This document shows, in pieces, positions 1-7,299 of a DNA stretch of 8,953 nt. Both the position numbers and the translations under genes were made by a program. The DNA comes from Rhizobiaceae bacterium (lineage in GTDB: Bacteria; Pseudomonadota; Alphaproteobacteria; Rhizobiales; Rhizobiaceae). Every line of letters starts with the position of its first letter. The stretch's first letter is position 1. The DNA lies in the NCBI GenBank assembly GCA_004299545.1, contig SCRB01000143.1:1-8953 (forward strand), in the 5' to 3' direction. A model generated the notes under the pieces. That model was given only the letters and a program-made list of their open reading frames with translations, was not told the origin of the DNA and did not search any database.

Positions 1-99
1 GGTTGCGCGGGGCGGCTTTGATGGTGCGGTTCATGCGCCCGGCCTAACTGTGGGTCCACGGGCGCCTGGCTTTGGTCGTGCGATGCTCGATGACCCGTC

Positions 100-1092
100 T
101 TATATCGGGGCTCCGTTTCGGAAGTCCGTTGGCGTCATGCCATATCTGCGGCGGAACGTACGGTTGAAGTAGGACAGGTCGTTGAAGCCGCAGGCATGCG
201 CGACCGACGCGATCGTCGAGGCGGCCTGCACTGGGCTGCGCAGCAAGTGCCGTGACCGCTCCAGCCGCTGGAAAAGGACGAAATCGGAAAACGTCGTCTC
301 TTCTTCCTGGAACAGCTTGCGGATATAGCGCGGCGAAATGCCGTGGCGCATGGCGATCCTGTCAATGGAGAGCTCCGGCTCGCAAATATGCCTGCCGATA
401 TCGGCCTTGATTGCCCTCAACCTCGCCGCGCGCACGCCGCCGCGCTCGCCGGCGGATGAGCCGCCATCCGGTTCGGGTCCGATCATCGCCGCTACCAGGT
501 CGCGGATATGGCCGGCGGCAAGCCGGCTGAGTTCCTCCGAATGCGGCTTCCGTCGGGTTTGCAGCAGGCGAACATAACCGAGGAGCAGGTCGAGCGCGTC
601 GCTTTGCCGGCTCACCACGGTCATCGAGAGATCCAGGTCATTCGCCAGCATCGGCATCAGGTCATCCACCGGAACCGATATGTTGGTGAATTTCGCCCTG
701 TCCCCCGACTGGATGACGCAGCGCTCGTTTCCCCGCAGAAAGATGGCGTCGCCGGCATCGAGCAGCTGTTCGCGGCCATTCTGGGCGACACGGAGTGGTA
801 CGTCCGCTGTTACGACAAAGGCCATGTCGGTCATGTCGTGGGCGATGAGCCGCTGCGTGCGCGATACCCGAAACGGCGTCGCCGTCACCGAGGCGAGGGC
901 GGCACCCGGCAGCATATGCAGTTCGCCTTCGGCGTGAAAAGACGTATCCTTCGCCGGCTCGATGTCGAGCCGCACCATCATCTGTCCGAACACTTCGCGC
1001 CAGACGGGAATCCGATCGCGCGCGGGGAGCGCGCTCGTCGTCAAAAACAGTGACGAAGGGGGCACAGGCCCCGATCCGTTCGAATTCGCCAT
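100..1092 (-). CDS. AraC-family transcriptional regulator
   Basis: Predicted cytoplasmic DNA-binding regulator of 330 residues. The C-terminal ~100 residues form the AraC/XylS double helix-turn-helix: first HTH about residues 241-262 (LSIDRIAMRHGISPRYIRKL), second about 293-325, with the family signature ACGFNDLSYFNRTFRRRYGMTP. Residues ~25-200 fit the AraC-binding-like sensing domain found in many such regulators (FGQMMVRLDIEP, later DAGDAIFLRG). The ligand cannot be read from the sequence. I chose the ATG at 1092 because AGGGGGAAG lies about 6 bases upstream; an in-frame start 14 codons further up (1134) lacks such a site. The gene is divergent from the envelope cluster starting at 1328, which is a common arrangement for a local regulator, but control of that cluster is inference. 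Family assignment is secure. Confidence 0.93.
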   Translation of the reverse strand: MANSNGSGPVPPSSLFLTTSALPARDRIPVWREVFGQMMVRLDIEPAKDTSFHAEGELHMLPGAALASVTATPFRVSRTQRLIAHDMTDMAFVVTADVPLRVAQNGREQLLDAGDAIFLRGNERCVIQSGDRAKFTNISVPVDDLMPMLANDLDLSMTVVSRQSDALDLLLGYVRLLQTRRKPHSEELSRLAAGHIRDLVAAMIGPEPDGGSSAGERGGVRAARLRAIKADIGRHICEPELSIDRIAMRHGISPRYIRKLFQEEETTFSDFVLFQRLERSRHLLRSPVQAASTIASVAHACGFNDLSYFNRTFRRRYGMTPTDFRNGAPI

Positions 1093-1327
1093 GCACGCTT
1101 CCCCCTGTCGCGACGATGCAACACCGCCAACCAAACGTCAATTTTGTTCCGTTCCGTCCGCATCCGGTTCCTTCCCGTCCATGACGGCTGATCACGGAAG
1201 CGGCATTGTGGGCGAAGGTTAGAGGCGACGGGGAAAATATCGAATGAGTTTGTCGGGCGGCGGCGCTGCCGGCGCGGAGGATGACGTTTCGACCGGCTTG
1301 CCGGCGCGCCCGGGGAAGGCCGTGTGA
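1093..1327. promoter_or_regulatory. Divergent intergenic region between the araC-type gene and the envelope cluster
   Basis: This 235-bp region must carry the promoters of both divergent units. The decamer TGCCGGCGCG occurs twice in the same orientation, at 1267-1276 and 1299-1308. The copies are 32 bp apart, close to three helical turns, which is the type of spacing AraC-family proteins can use. In a GC-rich genome this may be chance. On the minus strand TTGACG (1141-1136) could be a -35 box for the regulator, but the matching -10 is poor. I see no convincing -35/-10 pair for the plus-strand cluster. Confidence 0.4.
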
Positions 1328-2056
1328 GTGCTGTTATTCTTCACCTATTTCTTCGTATTTGTCATCGGCATACCGATGCTGGCAATTGCCGTGGTGCAGG
1401 CGAAGTACGGCCTGATCGACGGCCCTCCGCCCTTCCCGGCCGATCCTTCCGGCGAACAGGTCAAGACGGTCGCCAAATACAGCATTTTCGTCTGGGCCGG
1501 CCTGCAGTTCTTCATCTTCGGCCGTGTCGCTTCGTGGGTGAGCGCGGTGCCGGCTGTTACCGGGATCGAGCCCGTGGCGGTGGAAACCCTGATACAGCGC
1601 CTGCTCGGCATCAACGAGCAGGACGTTCCCTATTCGATAAAGCGCGGCAGCCGCGCCAACGAGATCGTCGTCGACTGGCGCTACGCAGACGCCAAATGGC
1701 TCGACCTGATGCGCATCCACGGTATGAGCAAAGGCTATCGGCTGGTGCTTCGTTTCGACGAAGGCGCGCACAATGTCAGGGCGCAGGACAGGTACGCTTC
1801 CTTCGACTGGTCGGCGGGGCGCGGACCAGACCTGCTCAGCATGAACTGGAATATGTCCCTCGGCATCACTTTCTACGAATACAGACATGAGCGGGTCCTC
1901 GGCCTGCAATTCAAGGACGGCAAGCCGACCTTCGACCTCAGCTACGCCTACACCTTCAACCTCAACGAACTGAAGCAGCCGATGATCGAGATCATCCGTC
2001 GTGCCGGCTGGAATTTCCGCCCGGTCATCACCTTTTTTCGCCCGTTCGGCGGCTGA
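1328..2056 (+). CDS. Uncharacterised membrane-anchored protein, first gene of the envelope cluster
   Basis: A 242-residue protein that I cannot assign to a named family. It starts with GTG; an in-frame TGA lies directly upstream and GGGAAGG sits 8 bases before the start, so the start is well fixed. Two hydrophobic segments are visible, about residues 3-23 and 50-72. A mostly polar domain (about 100-240) follows, with conserved-looking blocks such as VVDWRYADAKWLDLMR, SFDWSAGRGPDLL, FDLSYAYTFNLNEL and AGWNFRPV. The aromatic and charged pattern suggests a folded beta-rich domain outside the membrane, but its side cannot be fixed from sequence alone. The next gene begins 24 bp downstream with its own ribosome site, so the two are probably cotranscribed. 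Similar hypothetical proteins occur in Rhizobiales, as I recall them; function is unknown. Confidence 0.85.
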   Translation: MLLFFTYFFVFVIGIPMLAIAVVQAKYGLIDGPPPFPADPSGEQVKTVAKYSIFVWAGLQFFIFGRVASWVSAVPAVTGIEPVAVETLIQRLLGINEQDVPYSIKRGSRANEIVVDWRYADAKWLDLMRIHGMSKGYRLVLRFDEGAHNVRAQDRYASFDWSAGRGPDLLSMNWNMSLGITFYEYRHERVLGLQFKDGKPTFDLSYAYTFNLNELKQPMIEIIRRAGWNFRPVITFFRPFGG

Positions 2057-2080
2057 CAGTCGGATAGAACAGGAGCCAAC

Positions 2081-2893
2081 GTGAAGCAAACCAAGCCAGC
2101 AGCCGGAATCGGAAAAGGCATTTACCGGGCTTTCCTCGCCGCAAGCCTGACCGCGCTCCTGCCGCCGGCGCTCCTGCCGGCCGCGGCGCAGGACGAAGAG
2201 AAGCCGCGCTGGTTCGGCAGCAGTTTCGACAAGGGAACGACGATACTCGCCTACGGCATACCGGACAGCGACTATGTCATGCTGTCGTTTTCATGCAGGC
2301 CCGGCGCGCCCATCGTGAAAGTCGGCATACAGGATGAGGAAAGCAGCACCGAGGAAGGCACCATCGTACCCGTGCGCATGGTGTCTGGCGGCATTCATAT
2401 GGAGTTCTCCGAAAAGGCGCGCAGCAACCAGGATTCGGGTGGCATCGAACTCCATTCCGACCTGCCGCTCACCGAGAGCCTGCGGCGCATCCTGGCCGCG
2501 AAAGGCTCGCTTGAGATCGTCGTTGATGGGCACAAGCAGCATTACGACATGAAGGGCGCGGCCAAGCCAGCGGCAGCAATGCTTGCCGCCTGCGATGCGC
2601 GCAAGCCGGCCAACGATCTCGACGTGACGGTGACGAACAAGGCGAAGCGGCCCTTGCAGAGCTTTGCCTGGTCGGAGGCCGGCGTAAATTCCTTCGACAG
2701 CGACGCGTTCGGCTATGAGCCGCTAGAATCGGGCGCAAGCCGGATATTCGTCATTCCCGGCGGTCGGGACATCTGCACCTTCGACATCTCGGTGACCTTC
2801 GCTGAAGAGGATAACGGGGAATGCTGCAGCGAAGGCGAGCCAGCCGGCACGCAGAACCTGTGCGAAAACAGCGCGTTCGTCATCCATGATTAG
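2081..2893 (+). CDS. Secreted two-domain protein of unknown function
   Basis: A 270-residue exported protein. It begins with GTG, five bases after AGGAG (2071-2075). Residues 1-37 form a long signal peptide (basic start, hydrophobic core, PAAAQ before the polar mature part), so the product is probably periplasmic. Domain one (about 42-172) has an early Cys72 and ends at Cys171 (MLAACDARKP), a likely disulfide pair. It resembles small periplasmic domains that end in an alanine-rich stretch and a cysteine. Domain two (about 179-270) opens with DVTVTNKAKRPLQSFAWSE and continues with GYEPLESGASRIFVIPGG, CTFDISVTF and NLCEN. That layout matches a widespread alphaproteobacterial hypothetical domain that I know by pattern but cannot name. 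Its Cys232, Cys248, Cys249 and Cys261 may form disulfides. The last eight bases overlap the next gene, indicating translational coupling. Function unknown. Confidence 0.85.
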   Translation: MKQTKPAAGIGKGIYRAFLAASLTALLPPALLPAAAQDEEKPRWFGSSFDKGTTILAYGIPDSDYVMLSFSCRPGAPIVKVGIQDEESSTEEGTIVPVRMVSGGIHMEFSEKARSNQDSGGIELHSDLPLTESLRRILAAKGSLEIVVDGHKQHYDMKGAAKPAAAMLAACDARKPANDLDVTVTNKAKRPLQSFAWSEAGVNSFDSDAFGYEPLESGASRIFVIPGGRDICTFDISVTFAEEDNGECCSEGEPAGTQNLCENSAFVIHD

Positions 2894-4079
2894 ACGTTTG
2901 ACGATCAGGGCCGCCGGCATCGCACTGAGCGCCCTCTTTGCAGCCGGCACCGTTTGGGTGGCGCCCGTGAAAGCCGAGAGTGTCCCGGCAAGCTTCGACT
3001 GTAGCAAAGCGGGCAGTACCGTCGAGAAATTCATCTGTGCCCACGCCGCGCTGCGCTGGCAGGACCTTGCCTTGTCGCGCGCCTATGCGGCTGCGAAAGC
3101 CGAGGCTGTCGGCCCGGCCCGTGACACCCTTGTGCTGGGCCAGCGCGACTGGGTGCGCGAACGCGACCGGCGCTGTATCGCCGACCGCAGGTTCAAGGAA
3201 CTGTCCGACCCTTCCACGAAATTGAGGAACCAGGCCTACGATTGCCTGAATATCGTCTATCTCGATCGAAGGCGCGAATTGCGGGACCTTGCCGTCGAAC
3301 CCCTGGCGCCGCGTCACATCGGGGAAATCGACCTCAAGCCGATCGCAACGGCACGCCCCGAGATCGCGGAGGGCGATGAAGTGCGCATCGCAGGGATAAA
3401 GGCATCGCCTGACGGTTCGATGCTGGCGCTCCTGCTGCCCAGTCTCGAAATCGATTTTCCCGACCAGATATGGCTCTACCGGGTTTCTGATCGCCGGCTG
3501 GTTGCGGCGACACCGAAACCGGACCAGAACCAACCCCATCCGGACGGCTCGCCAGCGGCGATAAAATCGCTGGCATGGCAGGGCGACACACTTTACGCGC
3601 GCGTCGCGGTGTGGAGCAACGAAGGCGAAAGCGAGGAAGGCACTTCGGTCGTCTATGCGGCGACGACTGCCGGCAGCAGCCGGTTGGACGATGTGCCGGG
3701 TGACATCTACGAACTGCTCGATGATGTAGCCCAGCCCGGCATGGTTGGCCAAAACGAGGTGCCAGAGGAAGATTGGGACATTCTCGACACCATAAGGAGC
3801 AGTCGAGACTTCCTCGCCTGGGCCTATGATCTTGGCCACAGCACGATTGAACTCAGGCTCCGCAAGCGGGCTCCTGGTACGCCGACCACTCTTGTCACGT
3901 GGGGCGGATGGGAGCTGGCGAACTATCTTTTCGATGCCGAGAACGCGCTGCTCGTCTATTCGGCCGATACGGGCCTCGTCGCCTTCGATATGGAAACGCG
4001 CGCAGTCCGGCGCATCGCAGGCACCTCGCGCGGCGACCGGCCCCATGCGCTCTCCACCGATTTAAGCCTGTTGGTCTGA
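2886..4079 (+). CDS. LprI-like domain protein with C-terminal propeller-like region, truncated by an in-frame TGA
   Basis: A 397-residue periplasmic protein as encoded. Residues 1-30 are a signal peptide (VAPVKA before ES). Residues 36-135 match the LprI-like (DUF1311) domain: SFDCSKA, EKFIC, an LxxAY-type helix, GQRDWVRERDRRC, then a late Cys120 and YLDRRREL; Cys39, 51, 97 and 120 are placed as in that family. The founding member, mycobacterial LprI, inhibits lysozyme, but most members are untested. Residues ~150-397 look like a beta-propeller-type repeat region (SPDGSMLAL, DQIWLYRVSDRRLV, WGGWELANYLFD). The ATG overlaps the previous gene by 8 bp and has no clear ribosome site of its own, so translation is probably coupled. 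The gene is paralogous to the one at 5182. It stops at 4077-4079, earlier than the paralog, and reading stays open for 34 more codons (see 4080-4184). The shortened form lacks two conserved cysteines. Confidence 0.88.
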   Translation: MIRRLTIRAAGIALSALFAAGTVWVAPVKAESVPASFDCSKAGSTVEKFICAHAALRWQDLALSRAYAAAKAEAVGPARDTLVLGQRDWVRERDRRCIADRRFKELSDPSTKLRNQAYDCLNIVYLDRRRELRDLAVEPLAPRHIGEIDLKPIATARPEIAEGDEVRIAGIKASPDGSMLALLLPSLEIDFPDQIWLYRVSDRRLVAATPKPDQNQPHPDGSPAAIKSLAWQGDTLYARVAVWSNEGESEEGTSVVYAATTAGSSRLDDVPGDIYELLDDVAQPGMVGQNEVPEEDWDILDTIRSSRDFLAWAYDLGHSTIELRLRKRAPGTPTTLVTWGGWELANYLFDAENALLVYSADTGLVAFDMETRAVRRIAGTSRGDRPHALSTDLSLLV

Positions 4080-4184
4080 TCCACCCGCAACGCATGCGGT
4101 GACGAATTTCTGACGGAGCAGGACGAGAGTGCGCAGGAGCGCTTTTGCCTGGCACACCTGCAAAAGCCGGAGACAGGCAAATGA
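4080..4184 (+). pseudogene. Stranded 3' end of the LprI-like gene after the premature TGA
   Basis: In the frame of the 2886 gene, reading past the TGA at 4077-4079 gives 34 more codons and then TGA at 4182-4184. The extension contains NACGDE and ESAQERFCLAHL. These line up with GSCTDD and DVARRVCLAYL at residues 397-422 of the paralog at 5182, and the cysteine spacing is nearly kept. With the TGA read as Trp the order is VWSTRNAC against VYWAAGSC. The extended frame ends in an ATGA overlap with the DUF4424 start at 4181, as expected of an intact operon gene. Full length would be 432 residues. I infer a nonsense mutation (TGG to TGA) or a base-call error. Confidence 0.75.
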
Positions 4185-5170
4185 CGCGCTTCTGGCTTTC
4201 GGCAATCTGCTGCGCGGTCACTTTGGCTGTAATCCCGGCCCTCGCGCAGGACGAGGGACACGACGTCGGCTATGTCGCCACCGGCCCGATTTTCGATCTG
4301 CCTGCCGGCATGAGTGTAGAGTGGCTGGAAGCGCATATCTCGATCTATTCCGTCCGGCTGGCCTATGTCTTCAAGTCCAGCAAGCGCCAGAGCGTGCATT
4401 TCAGCTTCGCTCTGCCCGAGATGCCGGTGGACGCCAACCCCGACATCGCCGCGCTCGACGAGAGCTCGGAGGCGGCGGGGCTCGCCGCTGACACGCAACC
4501 GGCCAACTATCTGTACCTCTCGGTCCAGGTGAATGGCCGGCAGCTGGCGCTCGGCGGTCATGGCCGGGCGCTGCTCGATGGAAAGGACGTGACACGGCAA
4601 TTGCTCGATGCCGGCGTGCCCCTGCTCTCCGGCCCCGAAGCCGAGCCAATGTGGCGACATTTGTCGCCACAGGTGCAGGCGAAGCTTGAAGCGAGCGGCT
4701 TGATCGGCGGCGATACGGCGCACTGGACCTATCAGGCCGATCTGGAGTGGGACCAGACCTTCGAGCCGGGCGAGACGCGCGTCGAGGTCAGCTATGGTCC
4801 GGCTTTCGAATACTGGAGCGACATCGATCTCGACGATTTTCCAGAGATAGCACGCGATGGATCGGCGACACGGGCTTACTGCATCGACGATGCCGTGCGC
4901 CGGGCGTTTTATCGAAGCCCGTCCTATGACATCTTGACTGTCACGCATCTCTTCGCCCCATCGGGCGGATGGCGTGGGCCGGTGAGGCATTATCGGCTGG
5001 TGGTCGACAAACAACGCGCCACCGATCTGGTCGCATTCTGTCCGCTCACGGCAAAGAAGATTTCGCCGACGCGGTTCGAGTGGATGGCCACGAATTACAC
5101 CCCGGAAAGTGAAATCGGTATCCTGTACCTCTCGGGTCCGGACGCCGCTTCATTCGGCGGGCAGGAATGA
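4181..5170 (+). CDS. DUF4424 family exported protein
   Basis: A 329-residue protein with a signal peptide (residues 1-22, CAVTLAVIPALAQ) and no later membrane segment, so probably periplasmic. It matches DUF4424 as I know it: an N-terminal GxIFDL stretch with an alternating IS-xY-xVRLAYVFKS strand; a middle DVTRQLLDAGVPLL block; WTYQADLEWDQTFEPGE; then YCIDD (233-237); GGWRGPVRHYRLVVDK (262-277); LVAFC (283-287); KKISPTRFEW; and a final strand ILYL. The length is normal for the family, whose function is unknown. I chose ATG 4181, not the in-frame TTG at 4145. GGAG lies 8 bases upstream, the signal peptide begins there, and the start overlaps the ancestral stop of the preceding gene as ATGA. 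The next coding frame begins close to this gene's stop, so it sits firmly inside the operon between the two LprI-like genes. Confidence 0.9.
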   Translation: MTRFWLSAICCAVTLAVIPALAQDEGHDVGYVATGPIFDLPAGMSVEWLEAHISIYSVRLAYVFKSSKRQSVHFSFALPEMPVDANPDIAALDESSEAAGLAADTQPANYLYLSVQVNGRQLALGGHGRALLDGKDVTRQLLDAGVPLLSGPEAEPMWRHLSPQVQAKLEASGLIGGDTAHWTYQADLEWDQTFEPGETRVEVSYGPAFEYWSDIDLDDFPEIARDGSATRAYCIDDAVRRAFYRSPSYDILTVTHLFAPSGGWRGPVRHYRLVVDKQRATDLVAFCPLTAKKISPTRFEWMATNYTPESEIGILYLSGPDAASFGGQE

Positions 5171-5171
5171 C

Positions 5172-5176
5172 GAGGA
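5172..5176 (+). promoter_or_regulatory. Ribosome binding site deciding the start of the second LprI-like gene
   Basis: GAGGA lies five bases before ATG 5182. An in-frame ATG at 5167 overlaps the preceding stop as ATGA, but its AGGA abuts the start with no spacing. The site therefore favours 5182, which also gives a cleaner signal peptide. Confidence 0.6.
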
Positions 5177-5181
5177 CAAAC

Positions 5182-6849
5182 ATGATCCGGTATTCGATTG
5201 CGGCAACGGCGATGGTGTTCGCTTCGGCCCTGTTTGTGGCCACATCGGCGCTCGCCTCGGGCCCGAGCTTCGATTGCGCCAAGGCCACGCGCCAGATCGA
5301 CAAGGCGATCTGCGCCTGGGAGACAGTTGGCTCGCTCGACGGCCGCATGGCGGATGCCTACAAGACGGCGCTTGGCGCGCAGAAGGGTGAAGCCGCCATC
5401 GCCTCGGTCAAGGCTGGGCAGCAGGCGTGGCTTTCCCAGCGCGACCGGCGCTGCGCGCTGGACGCTGTGAAGCCCAATCCCAATAGCGAGGAGGGCTTGA
5501 GCCCACAGGAATTCGGCCAGCTGATGTGCCTTCAGGCGATCTATCCGGAGCGTATCGCGCAATTGATGGACATTACGGCGGCGCCTCTCGCCCCGCTCGA
5601 CGTGAAGACGGTGCCGGCCGAGCCGTTGCAGGCGGCCTATCCCGACGATTGGCAGCAAGCGGGCTACCAGGCGCTGTTCTCGCCCGACAAGTCGTTGATG
5701 GCTTTGGGTATCGAGGACAGCGCCGGCTATGTCATGCATGTCTGGCTCTATCAGCCGGCGAGCGGGCGGCTGGTCAAGGCTTCGCCACGCACGCACAAGG
5801 GCGCGGCGGAGAAGCCGGAAGATATTTCAGAGCTCAATTCGTGGTCCTGGGGCAAGGACGGCCGCTTCTATGTCCGCGCCCGGCGGCCGCAGGGCGAAGA
5901 CGGCATGTTCGGCGCCGATATGGAGGGCTATGCCGAGGTGAAACCACCCGCGGACGTGGCCGAAAAGCTCGCCGCCTACAAGGCCGCAGGCCAGACGGTG
6001 CGCTACAATAGCGAGATTCCCGAGGACGAACGCTCGCCCGGCTTAGACGATAACAGCTACAATGAGCAGAAGGGCGGTGCGTTCACCGCTTGGGACCAAA
6101 GGAAGGGGCATGGCTCCTTCGACCTGTTGGCCGCGCGCGCCGGCGACGAGGAGTCGCGCATCATTGCCTCCGGCGGCTGGGAGCTGGAGGATTTCCTGTT
6201 CGATCCGAGCGGCACGAGGCTCTTCTACAATGGTGAGGACGGGCTCGTCGTCACCGACCCTGACAGTGCTGTAACCCGTCGCCTCAAGGGCACGCGCGGC
6301 ATGGATCTTGAAGTGAGGCCGATCAACATGTCGGCCAATGGCGATATCCTCGTCTATTGGGCCGCCGGCTCCTGCACGGATGATGCCGCCGACGGGATCG
6401 ACCCGCACGTGGGCGATGATGTCGCCCGCCGCGTTTGCCTCGCTTATCTGCCGCCTGCCGTCGGTACCGCTACCTCCACGCCAACGCACGAAACGCCACC
6501 AGCAAAAACGGGGGTCGCGCCAGCCGACGCATGGGTGGGCGAATGGGCAGGTGGCGGCGAAGGAACGGTGACAGCCACCATCCGGCGCGGCACGGCCAAG
6601 CCCGACTATCTGGTGATCGACCTTGTGACAGGGGTGCCCGGTTGTTCCGGCGCAGTGACGCTCTACGGCAAGCCGAAAGGCGCCGCGGTGCTCGGCGAAA
6701 GCTATGACCCGAAAAATCCCTCCGCGCCGGTCTGCCGCGTGGAACTATCGCTCGACAAGGGCGTGCTGAAGACGGAGGTAGCCGGTCCTTGCACCTATTA
6801 TCACGGTGGCTCCTGCGGTTTCGACGGCACCATGACGCGCGACAAATGA
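5182..6849 (+). CDS. LprI-like domain protein with propeller-like region and extra C-terminal domain
   Basis: A 555-residue periplasmic protein (560 if ATG 5167 is used). Signal peptide: residues 1-26 (TSALASG). LprI-like domain: about 29-130, with SFDCAKATRQIDKAIC, SLDGRMADAY, a QQAWLSQRDRRC block and a late Cys116 before YPERIAQL; Cys32, 44, 91 and 116 are the expected four. Propeller-like repeats: about 160-425, including YQALFSPDKSLMALG, GGWELEDFLFDPSG, LFYNGEDGLVVTD and a closing Cys398/Cys419 pair. A Pro/Thr-rich linker (430-447) joins a domain of ~105 residues starting WVGEWAGGGEG. That domain has Cys488, 518, 537 and 545 and ends in YHGGSCGFDGT; the truncated paralog at 2886 lacks it. 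The first two domains are clearly homologous to that paralog, so a duplication is likely. A lysozyme-inhibitor or wall-binding role is possible from the family name only. Confidence 0.9.
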   Translation: MIRYSIAATAMVFASALFVATSALASGPSFDCAKATRQIDKAICAWETVGSLDGRMADAYKTALGAQKGEAAIASVKAGQQAWLSQRDRRCALDAVKPNPNSEEGLSPQEFGQLMCLQAIYPERIAQLMDITAAPLAPLDVKTVPAEPLQAAYPDDWQQAGYQALFSPDKSLMALGIEDSAGYVMHVWLYQPASGRLVKASPRTHKGAAEKPEDISELNSWSWGKDGRFYVRARRPQGEDGMFGADMEGYAEVKPPADVAEKLAAYKAAGQTVRYNSEIPEDERSPGLDDNSYNEQKGGAFTAWDQRKGHGSFDLLAARAGDEESRIIASGGWELEDFLFDPSGTRLFYNGEDGLVVTDPDSAVTRRLKGTRGMDLEVRPINMSANGDILVYWAAGSCTDDAADGIDPHVGDDVARRVCLAYLPPAVGTATSTPTHETPPAKTGVAPADAWVGEWAGGGEGTVTATIRRGTAKPDYLVIDLVTGVPGCSGAVTLYGKPKGAAVLGESYDPKNPSAPVCRVELSLDKGVLKTEVAGPCTYYHGGSCGFDGTMTRDK

Positions 6850-6883
6850 GCAGCCCGAAATCCGCTTTGCGAAGGAGAACGAA

Positions 6884-7252
6884 ATGCACATGAAAACGAT
6901 TGTCGCCGCGACCATGCTTTTCGGCCTAATGGCGGCCGGCCCGGCCGGGGCACAACAGCTGGCGGCCGACGAACAGGAATTCCAGCAATTGGCGGCCGCT
7001 CTCAAGGCCGACGACGCCGAGAGGCAGGGTGCCATCGCAGTCTGTATCGAACAAGGGATCGGCGACAATCCGACGGGAGCGGCAAAATTCATGGGCGTGC
7101 CCGTGGAGAAGGCAGCGGAAGCATGGTGTACGCGCATGACCAACGGGATCGCCAACGGCCAGCTCACGCTGGCCGATGTCACGGCGCTGAACGAAGGAAC
7201 AGTCACGCCCGGCGCGCGCGAGGTGCTGACGACCACCTCGGAAGGGAAATAG
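6884..7252 (+). CDS. Small secreted protein, last gene of the envelope cluster
   Basis: A 122-residue protein with a clear signal peptide (residues 1-23, ending GPAGAQQ). The mature part is mostly helical by composition. It has two cysteines, Cys54 (IAVCIEQGIG) and Cys82 (AWCTRMTNGIANGQLT), that could pair. The pattern C-x3-G...A...MGVP...A..WC.RM...IA.G.LT..D resembles small periplasmic proteins of Rhizobiales that I recognise only as hypothetical. The ATG at 6884 is preceded by GAAGGAG at six bases; a second ATG two codons later is less well placed. The gene starts 34 bp after the LprI-like gene, has the same orientation, and is probably the end of the operon, because the next genes are on the other strand. 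Function unknown. Confidence 0.83.
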   Translation: MHMKTIVAATMLFGLMAAGPAGAQQLAADEQEFQQLAAALKADDAERQGAIAVCIEQGIGDNPTGAAKFMGVPVEKAAEAWCTRMTNGIANGQLTLADVTALNEGTVTPGAREVLTTTSEGK

Positions 7253-7253
7253 G

Positions 7254-7293
7254 GGCCGGCAAAGAGAGGCGCATAATGCCATTTGCCTTGGCC
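7254..7293. terminator. Weak stem-loop between convergent genes
   Basis: GGCC (7254-7257) and GGCAAA (7258-7263) can pair with TTTGCC (7282-7287) and GGCC (7290-7293), with a two-base bulge. It lies just after the last cluster gene and just before the stop of the convergent DUF1488 gene. There is no T-tract, so it may only be a weak transcription stop or chance. Confidence 0.25.
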
Positions 7294-7299
7294 GGGCGA

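Noticed and set aside
508..1053. Plus-strand open frame of 181 codons over the regulator
   Set aside because: It is a shadow of the AraC-type gene, with no ribosome site or domain.
1334..2089. Minus-strand open frame of 251 codons
   Set aside because: It lies antisense over the 1328 gene, which has a ribosome site and membrane segments. The antisense product has no recognisable domain; long antisense frames are expected in high-GC DNA.
2880..4046. Minus-strand open frame of 388 codons
   Set aside because: It is antisense to the LprI-like gene, and only the plus strand shows a signal peptide and the conserved four-cysteine domain.
4077..4079. TGA read as selenocysteine or as programmed read-through
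   Set aside because: The aligned paralog has Tyr/Trp rather than Cys near this place, and I see no clear selenocysteine-type hairpin directly after it. A point mutation is simpler.
3956..5014. Minus-strand open frame of 352 codons
   Set aside because: It is antisense to the DUF4424 gene and the end of the LprI-like gene, without family features.
5095..5796. Minus-strand open frame of 233 codons
   Set aside because: It is antisense to the second LprI-like gene and has an arginine/leucine-rich composition typical of shadow frames.
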